From positions 12,222,268 through 12,286,267 of the forward strand of contig OU342639.1 of the NCBI GenBank assembly GCA_910589415.1: a stretch of DNA of 64,000 nucleotides. The letters run 5' to 3'. Below the pieces are notes generated by a model that saw only the letters and a program-made list of their open reading frames with translations, was not told the DNA's origin and ran no database searches. The position numbers were made by a program, and so were the translations under genes. Shown here in pieces: positions 49,166 through 61,234 of the stretch (within the stretch, counting starts at the first letter, position 1; each line of letters starts with the position of its first letter). Source of the DNA: Malachius bipustulatus (lineage: Eukaryota; Arthropoda; Insecta; Coleoptera; Melyridae).

Positions 49166-49886
49166 TGGTTTTGGAAATATCGGCCAAAAACCGAAAATGG
49201 CGGATTTTGTTTTTCGCAATTAAGTCCGAAACGGTTAATTTGACAGCTGTCAAAATGTGACATTATCCGGACACTTTTTTAAGACGCAGAAGATAGCGTG
49301 TATGACAGGTCTCAATAGTCTTTTGTTATTCCGCAACCCGCCTCAACTTTCGTTTTTCTTATGAACGCCATGTTGAATTTTTCCCTTTTTGAACGCAATT
49401 TTTTTTTCTGATTACTACACTACGAGTTATAATTTTTTTTCAATCCAATATGGCGTCCATAAGAAGAAAAGATAAGAACTAACGATTTTTCGCCATCTTA
49501 AAATGCTAGAGACTCGAAAATTGTTTTTGTATTCCTCGTTGAAAAGTGTCCTAACAATTAATATGGCGAAAAATCGATAGCTATTTTTTCTTCTTATGGA
49601 CGCCATATTTGATTTTTTTTTAATATTATAACTCGTAGTGTTATACATCTTTGTAATCAGAAAAATAAATTGCGTTCAAAAAGGGAAAAATCCAACATGG
49701 CGGTCATAAGAAAAACGAAAGTTGAGACGGGTTGCGGAATAACAAAAGACTATTGAGACCTGTCATACACGCTATCTTATTCGTTTTAAAAAAGTGTCCG
49801 GATAATGTCACATTTTGACAGCTGTCAAATTAACCGTTTCGGACTTACTTGCGAAAAACAAAATCCGCCATTTTCAAGCCAATTGT
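49166..49886. mobile_element. Long foldback next to the previous one
   Basis: The arms run inward from CAATTGG...CCGAAAATGGCGGATTTTG at the left to its inverse CAAAATCCGCCATTTTC...CCAATTG at the right, including GACAGCTGTCAAA, ATTCCGCAACCCG and TATGGCGTCCATAAGAAG with its inverse. The centre is near 49520. Flanking words (TACAATGTGTCCCAG near 49030; ACCACCCTGTA near 50070) suggest a larger element of which this is the palindromic core. Confidence 0.82.
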
Positions 49887-50074
49887 TTTTTAGATTTTTT
49901 TAAGATTTATATACCTACTTAAATCAATATTTTTCGCCACTTTATCATCAAATTTATGATGCTGGTAAAAAAATTAATTAAACTGATTAATGGTCCTTCA
50001 AGTTTCATTTTTTTATGGTCGAAATTAACGTTCATTTTCCCCCGGGACACAAGTGATGGACCACCCTGTACACT

Positions 50075-52509
50075 TCGGAAATGAACTTTAAAAGGTGTTC
50101 CTCGCCTCGTAAATCAATTATTGTTGAAGTGAGGAGTTTGAAAGTTTTTCTAAAAATGTAAAACTTAATCACAAACTGTTAGGTCGAAAGCTATTTTCGC
50201 TTGAAAATTTTCTGAGCTCTACGGTTTAATATTTTCGCAATACTAAGTTAATTAAGAATTAAATTAGTGAGACAGAAGCTAATTGATCTTGTCGACGCTT
50301 TTGTTTCGAAATTGACTCCTTTAAGTTTGTGTTTGTATCGGTTCGGTCTTCTACGTCGAACTCTAAATGAGCTGTGAACTTTTTCAACTAACTAACTGTT
50401 TATTAAGTAATAAATACCTATTTATTTGCTTCGAATTATTATCAAAGAAAAATGAAGTATACTTATCGTACCACTATTATACTTATAGAGGTACCTACCT
50501 ATGTAAATGAGCGTGCTTTCTAATTTATTTATATAATATTTTCAGTCAGTATGTTATGTATGAACGTCGTTTTGTATAAGTACCTACCGCTTGGGAAATT
50601 CAAGTAGGTATGTATACGTGAACACATTCATTATTAAATCTGTACACACCCCGCGGAAGGTATATTTTCTCTTCAGCCGTTATTAGAGCAGAAAATTAGC
50701 TTAATAAAAGTTCAAGAGTTAATTTCCGGACCATAAAAGACATCGGTGACTTTGATGTTTCGGCAATCTAGAATGTAAATTTTGTTTCATTCAAATTTCA
50801 GAGTTCAGACTCAGCTGAAAAACGCAGCGATGGCAAAATAAAGCGATAATGAGTGGAATGGTATATAAATCACCAGCGGAGATTGTGGGTGATAACGGGA
50901 ATTTATAAGGGAGTAAGAGATGCTGATACGGTTGTGATGAACGTTGTTCGTTCATAGGGACTAGTAGTAGGGGGGTTTAATCAAACACAAGTGTAAAAAA
51001 TTTAGATTAGTTTATTTTTAATTGCGCGTGGATGACCCACGGGAGGAATGCGGTATTAAAAAGTCTTTTTCCTTCCCCCTTCAGTGGTACTCCCTAATCT
51101 CACTTTTCCCCAATGGCTTGTCTCAAAATAAAAAGAAAAAATTTCACTTACCTTGAAGCAGGCGGCCATTGACAGGTCTCAAGGATGACTTGGGGAACTT
51201 TAATTCCAGACGAAACGAATAAAGAAATCGAAAAAAGAAGACAAAGAACAACAACAAGAGCTGAAGCTTAAAGCTGGGACTTGACTCTAGGGCTACCCTA
51301 CTACTACCCTATCTTTTGATGATTAAAAAAACTTTATTAAATAATTTGACCAATAGAAATAGCGAACTACTTACTTGTGAAAATTATTCCTCGATTTCTT
51401 TTATATGAAGAGATTTTCACTAGGGTTACCTCTCGACTACATTATTCAATAAAAATGATAAAAATGAAAACCTAAGATTAACACAAAACTACATGTTGAC
51501 GAAAAAAAAATTTAAATGTAAAAAAAATTAAGTAAACGTCTGAGTGCTCAAATAAGTCTGCTCTAAGTAATTTCTTTTGCAAAATCCGGTTTGATAAGGT
51601 TCAAAACAAAGTTAGGATTGTTTAACTGACAGTACCTTGTCAAACCAGACCTTGCCAAAAACAATTCCGATCTGAACGGATCTTGTCAAACCGAACTCCC
51701 CCCTCCAAAAAAAACAACTTGTCAAACAGACCTTGAAAAAATTATTTTTTAGTTGCGGTTTGAAAATGCTCAAAAAAGGCTCGAATTTTCGAACTGAAAC
51801 GATCTTTTAAAAAAAGAAAACAAATCGAGTTGACAGGACCTTATTAAATTGCATGGCCCTTGCCAAAGAAAAAATCGATCTGACCGGATCTGGGAAAAAA
51901 CGGACCTTGAAAAAAATTAGACCTGACAGGACTTTGCAAGAAGGAAATTTGGAGCTATTCGGATCTTGGAACAAAAATCATTGTGCATTTAAGAAAAACA
52001 ATTTTTATTTAGGTACAGTTGAAGTGGCACTTCACTCACTTCATCTGAAAAGCCCCCACTGCTTTGACAGTGGTCTACATGCAACAGTGAGGGTTTTTTT
52101 TTCTAAACTGATTGGGAAATTTTCCATAATATTCAAATAAAGGCAACAAAGCGAGCAAACAAAAATATTAAAAAATAAAAATTATATTTCACGACTTGTG
52201 TGGAAAAGCAAATCTGCTCTCGCATTCTGCTCTTGAATTTTCATAAAGGTAAGCTTATAAATAATGAGTAATTAAAACTGGAATCCGGGTTAAGTTAAAA
52301 CTTCCATGTCCACACCACTGACCACAAGCATATAGAGGTAGGTAGGTTATGAATAATTGAATAATGCAGGCAATTTTCGAGTTTTCATAATACCTACAAC
52401 AACCTAGGCACATAAAGCTAAACTGAATTATAAATATTAAAATATAACAAAATTTCCCTTTTACACCTAACGTGTAACTAATTTTTGTAATTTATTAGTA
52501 TGGTTTTTC
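50075..52509. other. Noncoding sequence, no feature recognised
   Basis: AT-rich sequence with short frames only. A stretch at about 51590-51960 repeats words such as CTTGTCAAA, GACCTTG and GATCTGACCGGATCTTG in a loose, irregular way, which looks like a decayed short-period repeat. No exon supported. Confidence 0.4.
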
Positions 52510-55500
52510 TAGTATTAAAAAATTTTCAGCAAAAGACAAAATACGCTGAACGAGTGTATGAAAATTCAAATGACCGCCATTTCGAAACGACTCGACCGAT
52601 ACTGCTCAAATGTAATACCAGACAACTCTCTTCATGCAGGCATCTAAATATTATAAAAAGGTTCCCTATAGATGGAAAACTAGGACCTGTAATCGAGTGG
52701 CAAAAACGTGATTTTGCGAAATGAATTCTATAGAATTGAAAATTTCCCAAAAATAATCGTGAAAACCAAAGCTTAAAAAAAAGTGTTGTAAGAAAATTAT
52801 TTGATTAAAATTTATGAAATAGGTAACACAATTTCAATGCATGGCAGTCTTCTTTGACCGTATTATTTTTTAGTATATATCTGTAAGTATAGCTACTTGC
52901 AAATGTGACGAAATTCTAAAAGATTTGAGTAAAAACGAAAGTCGTAGAATCAAAATCCTCGTGAGAGCACTTGCCGGCTGACAATCATAATTATTTTCAC
53001 TGCCTTGAATACCTACAAAAGAAAATATTCTCAAACATTAATAACTTATCTTAACTAAACAACTATTTTTCATATTTTCTTACAAGTTTTTTTTCAAAAT
53101 CGACCCTTCATTACATAAGAGCAGTTGAGTTACTTCTACAAAAAAAAAAAAAAATATCAGGATGAAAATTTCTAGGAAATTTCTTCTTTGAAGTATGTAT
53201 TGAATATGCAGCGCTCAGCGCATTCCGCTTCAAAGAATTGCAATTCGACGCATTTTATTTTTCATTTTTCTCATTCAACTGGGTAATAACGAACAAAGTG
53301 ACTTCACGGACAAAGACGAAAACGCTTCAGATCAGCCAGCTTGATTACTATTGTGTGGTTCCATCCAACCCAACCCAACCGGTCGTTGTAGTTGGAGGGC
53401 ATTGCGAAATGCCAAGTGTTACCTAGTTGGGGTTGTCTGTTGTGTGTTTACCAGTTTTACCTGTTTGTAAGTTGACATGACAGCAATAATTAATGGATTA
53501 ATCGACTTACCTATACACTAAGGAAGATCGGTCCATATTATTATTCGCATGTATCTCTCATCGTTGTAGTTACAAGTTACAATATTTTTATCCTGATCCT
53601 GACTCCCAGATACCGAAAAAGTGGTTTTCCAGAATTAATCTGCCCACGATTAATTTATTTCTCCAAAATATCGATTTTTAGATTTTCAAAACGCAATTTG
53701 CGATCTTGTAGAACTTATGGAGAGCTTTTAATTTCCATTAAAAAAATTCCTAAAGTCGCGTTACTTCTACAGGGTCCCTTCAAATTTCGAAAAAACCCGT
53801 TTTCCTCCCATTTCAGGTCGTTGTTTTCAATCAGCTGAACTGAAATTTTTGTAATAGTTAGATGTATGGAGGGAGTTGTGTCTGGTATCGCGTTTGAGAT
53901 ATATATCGATCTAGTCGTTTCAAAATGGTGGTCATTTTCAATTTACGTAGAATTTAATATATTTTGAACTCCTGGAGGAAAAAACTCCTGAAGAAAAAAC
54001 GTAAGCCGGAAGGGAAGAACATTTTCCGAACTTTAGTCAGTTGCGGGAGTAGGAAAAGGGTAAAAATGGCTAAATTTTTATAACCATTTATGAGTTCATT
54101 TTTGAAGGAATTGAACTGAAATTGTTTCCAGTATTTTAAATTTTATTAAAAATTTTAAATTTTTGATCTTAAAGACGCCCCTACAGCTTAACCTTTCAAG
54201 CATTAAGCACAAATTATTAAACCCTTGTATTACTAATGCTGAACTGTGGATTTTTGCAAAAAAAGTTTTTAAAAAAACGTCGTTAGTTCAGGTTGTCCCT
54301 TAAAATTTTACAAAAACTAGTTCTTGTGCCCCATTTCAGGTCGGTGTTTTCAATCTAGGGGACTGAAGAGTGGTTGGGAGTTGCTTTTGAGTAAAATCGG
54401 CGGAGTTTTTTCAAAATGGCGGCTATTTGAATTTTAGGAAAGATATGTATTCTTTGAACCCCTGCATAAGCAAGATAGAAAAACTAAATTAAAACTCAAT
54501 TAACAGAATTGGAAGAACATTTTTCGACCTTGAATTTGGTGTAAAAAAATGGCAACTTTTTATATAATAAGCCAGTGGCGTGGGTAAATAAGAGTAAAAA
54601 TTGCTAAATTTCTATAACCGTTTATGAGCATAATTGAACTGAAATTTTTACATTAAACAGCTACATTAATAACCTTTAACCTTCAAAATATCAGTAAGCA
54701 AATAAGAAAAGTGGCGGAGATATTCTATTTTTTTTTACATGATGTTTATTTCTCTAAAATTTTGAAAATGCTCCTGTAGCTTCATCTTTCAAGATTGATG
54801 ACGAAATTTTTTACTCTTGTGAAACTTGGGGATGACGTTTGATTTTCGTTTAAAAAAATTGATTAAAGACGCGTCACTTCTACAGGTGTCCCTTCAAATT
54901 TCCAAAAAAAACCGTCCACGATGCACGATTTCTGGTCGCAGTTTTCAATCTACGGGGCTGAAATTTTTGTGGTAGTAAGATATCCACCAGGAGTGGTCTT
55001 GTACTGTATTTGAGTCAAATAGGTCTAGCCGGTGAAAAATTGAGACTTTCTGGATTTTAGAAATAATGGTTATTTTTTGAACCCCAGTGTAAGCAAGATA
55101 GAAAAAAATTTAAACCAAATTAACAAGATTGGAAGAAAATTATTTGCAATTTGAGCTTATGCAATAAAATTTGCATTATTTTTATCAATAAGCCAGTGAC
55201 GTGGGTAGGAAAAGGGTAAAAACGGCTAAATTTCTGTAACCGTTTATGCGAGCCTATTTTTGAAGAAATTGAACAGAAATTTTTAACATTCATAATCGAA
55301 TCAGCGCATTTAAACACTATTTTTGCGATTGACGCGCGATCGTTTAATTACAAATTCTGTGGACGAAAACTTGATCGTCATTAAGGAGGGTAGGTACGAG
55401 AGGGTTATTGTAATGATTTCGAGATGAAACAGCTCGAGTAATATGGATCGTTCTCCCTTACGGTAGGTGAGTCGATTAATCCATTAATTGCTATTGGATT

Positions 55501-56800
55501 TATACGTCTGCCGCCTAGGGGCTACCGGAAATTTGCCGCCCCTACCCAGTGCCGGCTCGTGAGGTACTTTCAGATATGCCGCTCCTGAAAATAATTTTAT
55601 GATCATGCAAGGTCCTAGTCCACAGTTGAAAATTCACTCAGATGCAAAAATAAGTAATAAATGGTTTAATTACTTTTCCGAAATTATGATGTCCCTGGAT
55701 TTTGACGCCAGGCTTTCCCACGTTGGCAGCAGGAACCATCTCCCATCTCTGCTGCGCTTTGTCGGCTGTTAATTTAGATCCACGTGTGTACAGGCAATTA
55801 GTATTGTTTATTTCTTTGAATATTAAATTCGTAAATTCGCAATAAATCAAAAGCCATACAGGTTCGATCTCCGAATGGCGCCGAGAAGATAAGAGGAGGT
55901 ATCCCCGCTCCTCATGAAAAGAAGAGGAAGAAGGCCTCTCGGCGGAGATCCAACCCGGCACGGTATCATTGCATTCGAAAATCCTTACATTCGAAAAATC
56001 TCTCACCTATCGTTAGTCAAAGTGTCATTACTCATTAGATTACCTATTCCGAAATTTGCGTCTATGAAATCACCCCGCCAGAATACTAGTGAAACCAGAA
56101 AACACTCATCCAGTCCAGCTCCATACGACCCGGACACCAGGTAGGTGCCATTCAGTTTTTTTTCTATTGTTTCTGTATGGCTCGGTTTATTTTTGGTTAA
56201 TTCTAGTTTGCAATCTATGCCTATTTAGGTACAACGTGAGATGTCGATAGGTTTGACAAATCACTGGAAACCGGTACATATCTCAAAAACCTAAACCGCA
56301 TAAATAGTGCATTTTTAGGAATATTCTCTTAGTTCAAATAATGCGCTCATAAATTATTATAGAAATTAAACCATTTTTACCCTTTTCCTACTCACGCCAC
56401 TGGTTTAATAACGGAAAAAATTGAACAAAAATTACACTAGCGTAAAGTTCGCGTAAAACGTAATTTCTAAGTTTTTTGAGTATCTAGCATACTATGGAGG
56501 GGTTAAAAAATAAAAAGTTCACGAAAATTCAAATGGCCACCATTTTGAAACGGCTCGACTGATTTTGTTTAAACGCAAAACATCAGACCACTCCTTATGG
56601 ATATCTCACTTCCACAAATATTTTAGTCCCTTAGATTGAAAACTGATGCGACCTGAAATGGTGCCACAAAAACTATTTTTTTCGAACTTTGAAAGGACAC
56701 CCTGTAGAAGTCACCTGAAATTAGAAAACATTTTTACGGAAAATCCTCCAAAAGCTCTACAGCGGCGTTTTTAAATCGATAAACGTGATTTTTGAGAAAT
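52510..56800. repeat. Array of five copies of a ~500-bp dispersed repeat
   Basis: Direct copies lie at about 53640-54150, 54230-54680 and 54780-55290. Inverted copies lie at about 56290-56800 (nearly complete) and 52545-52740 (partial). Diagnostic words in order: ACTTCTACAGGGTGTCC.TTCAAA, CATTTCAGGTCG..GTTTTCAATC, TCAAAATGG.GGCCATTTGAATTTT, TAAGCCAGTGGCGTGGGTAGG, AAAAGGGTAAAAATGGCTAA. The copies are diverged from one another. No ORF shared among copies. Confidence 0.8.
56064..56140 (+). CDS. Weak candidate exon
   Basis: An ATG at 56064 opens MKSPRQNTSETRKHSSSPAPYDPDTR, a Ser/Pro-rich peptide ending at a good donor CCAG|GTAGGT. It could be an alternative first exon of a gene continuing to the right of the window. 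There is no upstream acceptor with a good pyrimidine tract, the ATG context is poor, and no partner exon is seen. The phase does not match the 42-kb exon through the only nearby acceptor (CTCATTAG at 56023-56037 region). Confidence 0.2.
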
Positions 56801-56853
56801 AAATAAATCAATGAATGTATAAATAAAAATACATATAAATAAATTAAATATAC

Positions 56854-57718
56854 AGGGTGTCCCAAGCGGTCTCTGTAGGCCAAACGATGGATTTTTTCCA
56901 AAAAAATTTTGCACATCCAGTACAGGATCACAATGGCCAAAATTTAAAATTATTTTGGGGTATACAGAGTGTCCCATATGACAGTGGCATATCAAAGTTA
57001 TGTTTTTTTAAATGGAATGCTCCTAGGTTATTGCATTTTTAGAATGTCTGAAAAGAGAAAATAAGATTGGCTTTTACAGTTGGTGTTTAAATTCAGAAGT
57101 TTTTGAGTTATAAACAAGTGAAAATCGCCATTTTTCAAGTTCAAGGCCCTGTACAACGAAAACGGTTCAAGATAGAGAAAAACGGCTTACATGTCCCTAT
57201 TTTAACTTTTCATGTACTATCCTATGATGTGGATGAAATGTTTATACAGGGTGATCAAAAATTTGAAAAATTCTGAGATTTCTCCACGCGTCGCCAAATA
57301 AAAAAATCAAAGAAAGTACAAATGTTTCTACACCATAGGATAGTACATGAAAAGTTAAAATAGGGACATGTAAGCCGTTTTTCTCTATCTTTAGCCGTTT
57401 TCGTTGTACAGGGCCTTGAACTTGAAAAATGACGATTTTCACTTGTTTACAACTCAAAAACTTCTGAATTTAAATACCAACTGTAAAAGCCAATCTTATT
57501 TTCTCTTCTCAGACAATCTAAAAATGCAATAACCTAGGAGCATTCCATTTAAAAAAACATAACTTTGATACGCCACTCTCATATGGGACACTCTGTATAC
57601 TCCAAAATAATTTTAAATTATGGCGATTGTAATTCTGTACTTGAATTTTCAAATTTTTTTTTGAAAAAGTCCATCGTTTGACCTACAGAGACCGCTTTGA
57701 ATAAGCTGGGACACCCTG
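56854..57718. mobile_element. Long foldback, 865 bp, CAGGGTGTCCCA ends, TA target
   Basis: The ends CAGGGTGTCCCA and TGGGACACCCTG are flanked by TA on both sides. Arms mirror one another almost to the centre (near 57280): e.g. CGGTCTCTGTAGG with its inverse, ACAGTTGGTGTTTAAATTC with its inverse, and TACTATCCTATG with its inverse. The best-preserved member of the family here. No transposase. Confidence 0.92.
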
Positions 57719-60700
57719 TATATAATAAAAAATAAGTAAATAAATATATAAATAATAATGAAATTAACGGAACCGTGACAAAAAAGAAGAATAACGAGCT
57801 TGGCTCTATCTAGCGCTATGGCAAGCAACAACAAAAAAAACAAATCCAGAAACCTACCAAAGCCACAGACAGCCGTTTGGTCTCCTTATGACGTCATCAG
57901 TGTGACACATCAAAACGACAACTTTGGAGGATGTATTATTGCTGACTGCACAGATTTTTTAATATATGCAGTATCACTGCATTAATGAAAAATGAACGCG
58001 TGGCCTGTTTTAATCAACTTAAAAAAAATTATTTTCAAGCCACAATAAGTGCTAAGAGTTTATTGTTTTACAGAACTATTCCAATTTATATAAAAAAACT
58101 CTTTAGGGCAGAAACATAATTATCGTCAGTTTTATAAACATTTTTCTTATCTCGTGATTTATCAACTGTCTTATTGGTGGATCATTTTATGAACACGGCT
58201 GTATAAACGAAACAGGGATTAATTTAGATAATAGCAAATACCGTGTCTGGGAAATGGTTGGTATACTTTATTAGGACAGGTAGGTAATTTATAAAGACTT
58301 TTCATCTAATTTTATCCAAGACGATGATGAAACAATTTCCGGAACACCTGTACCACCACCAACACCACCACCACCACCCCCACCCCCAGAGCAACTTTTG
58401 TAAATTGAAGGGCGATTTTTCTTATCTTTTCGCTTACTAGGTAGGTACCTACTTAGTTAATTAGGTACGGTACGACGTTATCTGTTTCGATTATTAATAA
58501 GGAACGATTTCCATCGGTAGAAAAATAACTGAAAGAGAAATTTATTAACAGAACGATAAGAATCCATAAATGGGAGGACTTGATTGATGATAGTGGCTTC
58601 TTTATGATGCCAATTTTCAGGACAGGGAGTCAGGACGGTGCTGGTGCTCGCTGCTTGCTGGTGCTGGTGGCTACAAAAAGGCCACCTCTCTCCTCTCCGC
58701 TGGAATCACTAGAGATAAATTGATAATCAATACCTGCGAGTAACAGTAACCTATTTCAGGTCATGAAATTATATTATTCACCGGACTCGTAATAATTAAA
58801 TTACATGTCCAACAGTCTTTAACACCGAAAGTGACGTGTGACGTATTTGTTCGAGCGAAATGAAATTTATTTTTGGACGCTGCTTGGCTGACCTTTAATA
58901 ATAACTGTCACGATCCGGGTGGTTACTGGTGGTTATCGTTGCATGTTGCATGTTGCATGTATTATGCCACGATGTACAAGTTTTAATTTAATTAATTAAT
59001 ATCATTAAAACATCGAAATCTAATAATAATAATTAATGAGACGGAATATGCGCTACTTTAACCAATTCAACTATGAAATATTATTTGTGGGGTCATTAAA
59101 TATGTCCAATTAAACACATAAAACACACAGGAAATACCAATTTATATTACCATACCATTATGGCACTTTAATTGCATTTTGTTATGCTCGCTAGAAAATC
59201 AAATTAATAAAATTACAACACCTTCTGTAAGTATTTTACATTTATATTATACGATTTTTATTCTTATTATTCATTTTATTACTAACACCAAGAAGCCCCT
59301 ATGTACTTAATATAATTAACTCGCTTACTTGTCTGTCTGCGGTCCAAATCTTGCAAACGATTTTAAACTAACATCTCTCAGAACTGGATGAGAACGCAAT
59401 ACTAACCCGCTTTCTTGTCTGTTCCGCAATAATTTTGGAAAATCCCGACCGCCAATAATGAGAGAGAGAGCGTGGGCGGAGCCAGGTCAACATTGCCCAA
59501 ACTTCTAATCAAGATGTTTATAATCGATTAAAAAATTTCACACATAAAAAACTTGAAAGCTGAAAATAATTATTTAAATTAAAAACATCTTAATATACCA
59601 CGTTTGATACGGTAATATGTAAATACAAATACGGTAATAAAAAGTAAAAAAAGTACGGTAAATCAATAATAGTAAGGTATGTAGAGAGTAACGTTGATTT
59701 TAACCCCACGTTTATTAACAATATTAATTGAATTAATATTAGCTATAAAAATTGAAGTTACGTCAAATTCTCCATCACATTAGAGACAATATGTTTTTAT
59801 TGCAGTTTTAGTTTAAATGTTTATTCTTTAGTTTCTGGTTCTGCTGTAATAATAAATGATTTTTGTCGCCCTGTAAAATGTAGGTACATGCTGCATACAA
59901 TACAAGTAGGTTTTTCTTTTGTGCTTTCATTCCGAACTGAATAGACGTTATATTTTCTTTCATTCACTTGATATATAGAATAGAATCCGCTGTATAGAAT
60001 CGGAGATCTACAATCGAAGTGGGAAAGAAAGAGAACAATGAAAAACAATACAATATTTTGCACCTTCTTCTACAACCGCGAGAACAAAGGAAGTTCACAA
60101 TTTCTTTTATCAATCATTTTTCACTTCCTGGAGATTTTCTTTGACACTTGCAAAAATAATGAGAATTTCCAACGAATTTGTAACGAGAAATTTAATTGAC
60201 GTAAAACAGTGTTGTTGTTTGGAGCAATGTTTTACCAATGGTAATTTTGATGTTATAGAATGAAGGACCAGGGCCTATCTCTTGATGTTTGGTTGTAGAT
60301 CACATAATTTAATTAACGATTAGGTATAAACCGCGGTCGTAAAGCGCGGTTATCTTAAGTCCATGATACGATTGGGGAGGGTATCTGACGACTCTTTAAC
60401 TAACGAACGATACGAATGCGAATCTCGGATGCGACAGGACTTCGCTCGGCGACTTCCACGTACCGATGTGGACTCCTCTTCCTTTCTCACTTTCTCTTTG
60501 CATATGCGGGTAAAGGGAAGGAAGGGGTAGGTGTTGATTGTTCTTCAAACCCATGAGCTTTGCGATGACGAATGAAATGTCGTTCATCGAGATTACGATA
60601 TCAATTTCTAACGACTAAATAAATTAATTACGATGATGGAATAGTTGTCTATGCTCTAATTTTCGTTAGTTTCGTGAGGACGTGTACAATAAATGCGGCA

Positions 60701-60767
60701 ACATGTTACTCCATGTTGTAGTTAAATTTAAAACGTGTAAAACGTTTTATATATTTTTTCTCTTTCA
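57719..60767. other. Noncoding sequence, no gene seen
   Basis: AT-rich sequence. It contains a CCA/CCACC microsatellite (about 58350-58389), a short GTTGCAT tandem (about 58940-58960) and no exon that I can support. Frames at 57800-57985 and 59821-60063 have no family features. Confidence 0.45.
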
Positions 60768-61225
60768 TTAGAGACGTTTAAGAAGAGACTAGTGAACGTA
60801 TAAGTAAACGGTAGAGGGTAGAGAAGAGACGTTCAAAAGTACAAATTTAAAAAGATACGTTTAAAAGTAAACGTTTAAGAAGAGACGTTTAAGAGAAGAC
60901 GTGCAAACGTATTCGGTTGAGAAGAAACGTTTAAGAGGAAAGAGCTGCCACCGTCTGGGTTCGAATCCCAGTTCGTCATGTTTGTTTGTGTTTGTCTATT
61001 TAACTGTTTATTTCCCTGCAAATGTGTCTGTGGCTGTATGAGCTCGTCTGTGGCTGTATGAGCTCGTTCTCGAAGCCACTAATTACCAGAGTGGAGCGAC
61101 TATCTAACAAAATGGAAACATTTAAAAGTATATGGTTAAGAGATATTTAAAAGTAAACGACTAAGAAGAGACATTTAAGAGTAGACGTGTAAAAGTTTAC
61201 GACTAACAATAGACGTTTGACATGA
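60768..61225. repeat. Degenerate GACGTTTAAGA minisatellite split by a SINE
   Basis: Irregular repeats of words such as AGAAGAGACGTTTAAGA and AAAAGTAAACG run from 60768 to about 60941 and resume from about 61115 to 61225. The interruption is the SINE listed next. Unit length varies around 12-24 bp. Confidence 0.8.
60942..61114 (+). mobile_element. tRNA-derived SINE, copy 2
   Basis: A perfect RNA polymerase III B box GGTTCGAATCC lies at 60958-60968, preceded by CCACCGTCTG. TACCAGAGTGGAGCGACTAT (61084-61103) is identical to copy 1 at 11086-11105. Inside, a 20-bp segment TCTGTGGCTGTATGAGCTCG is duplicated in tandem (about 61027-61067). An A box is not obvious; the 5' part may be truncated. Confidence 0.65.
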
Positions 61226-61234
61226 AACAGTGAT

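Noticed and set aside
55638..56006. 122-codon minus-strand frame
   Set aside because: No recognisable domain and no splice or promoter support; flanked by repeat copies. A CAGTGCCGGCTCGTG word at about 55550 suggests transposon sequence.
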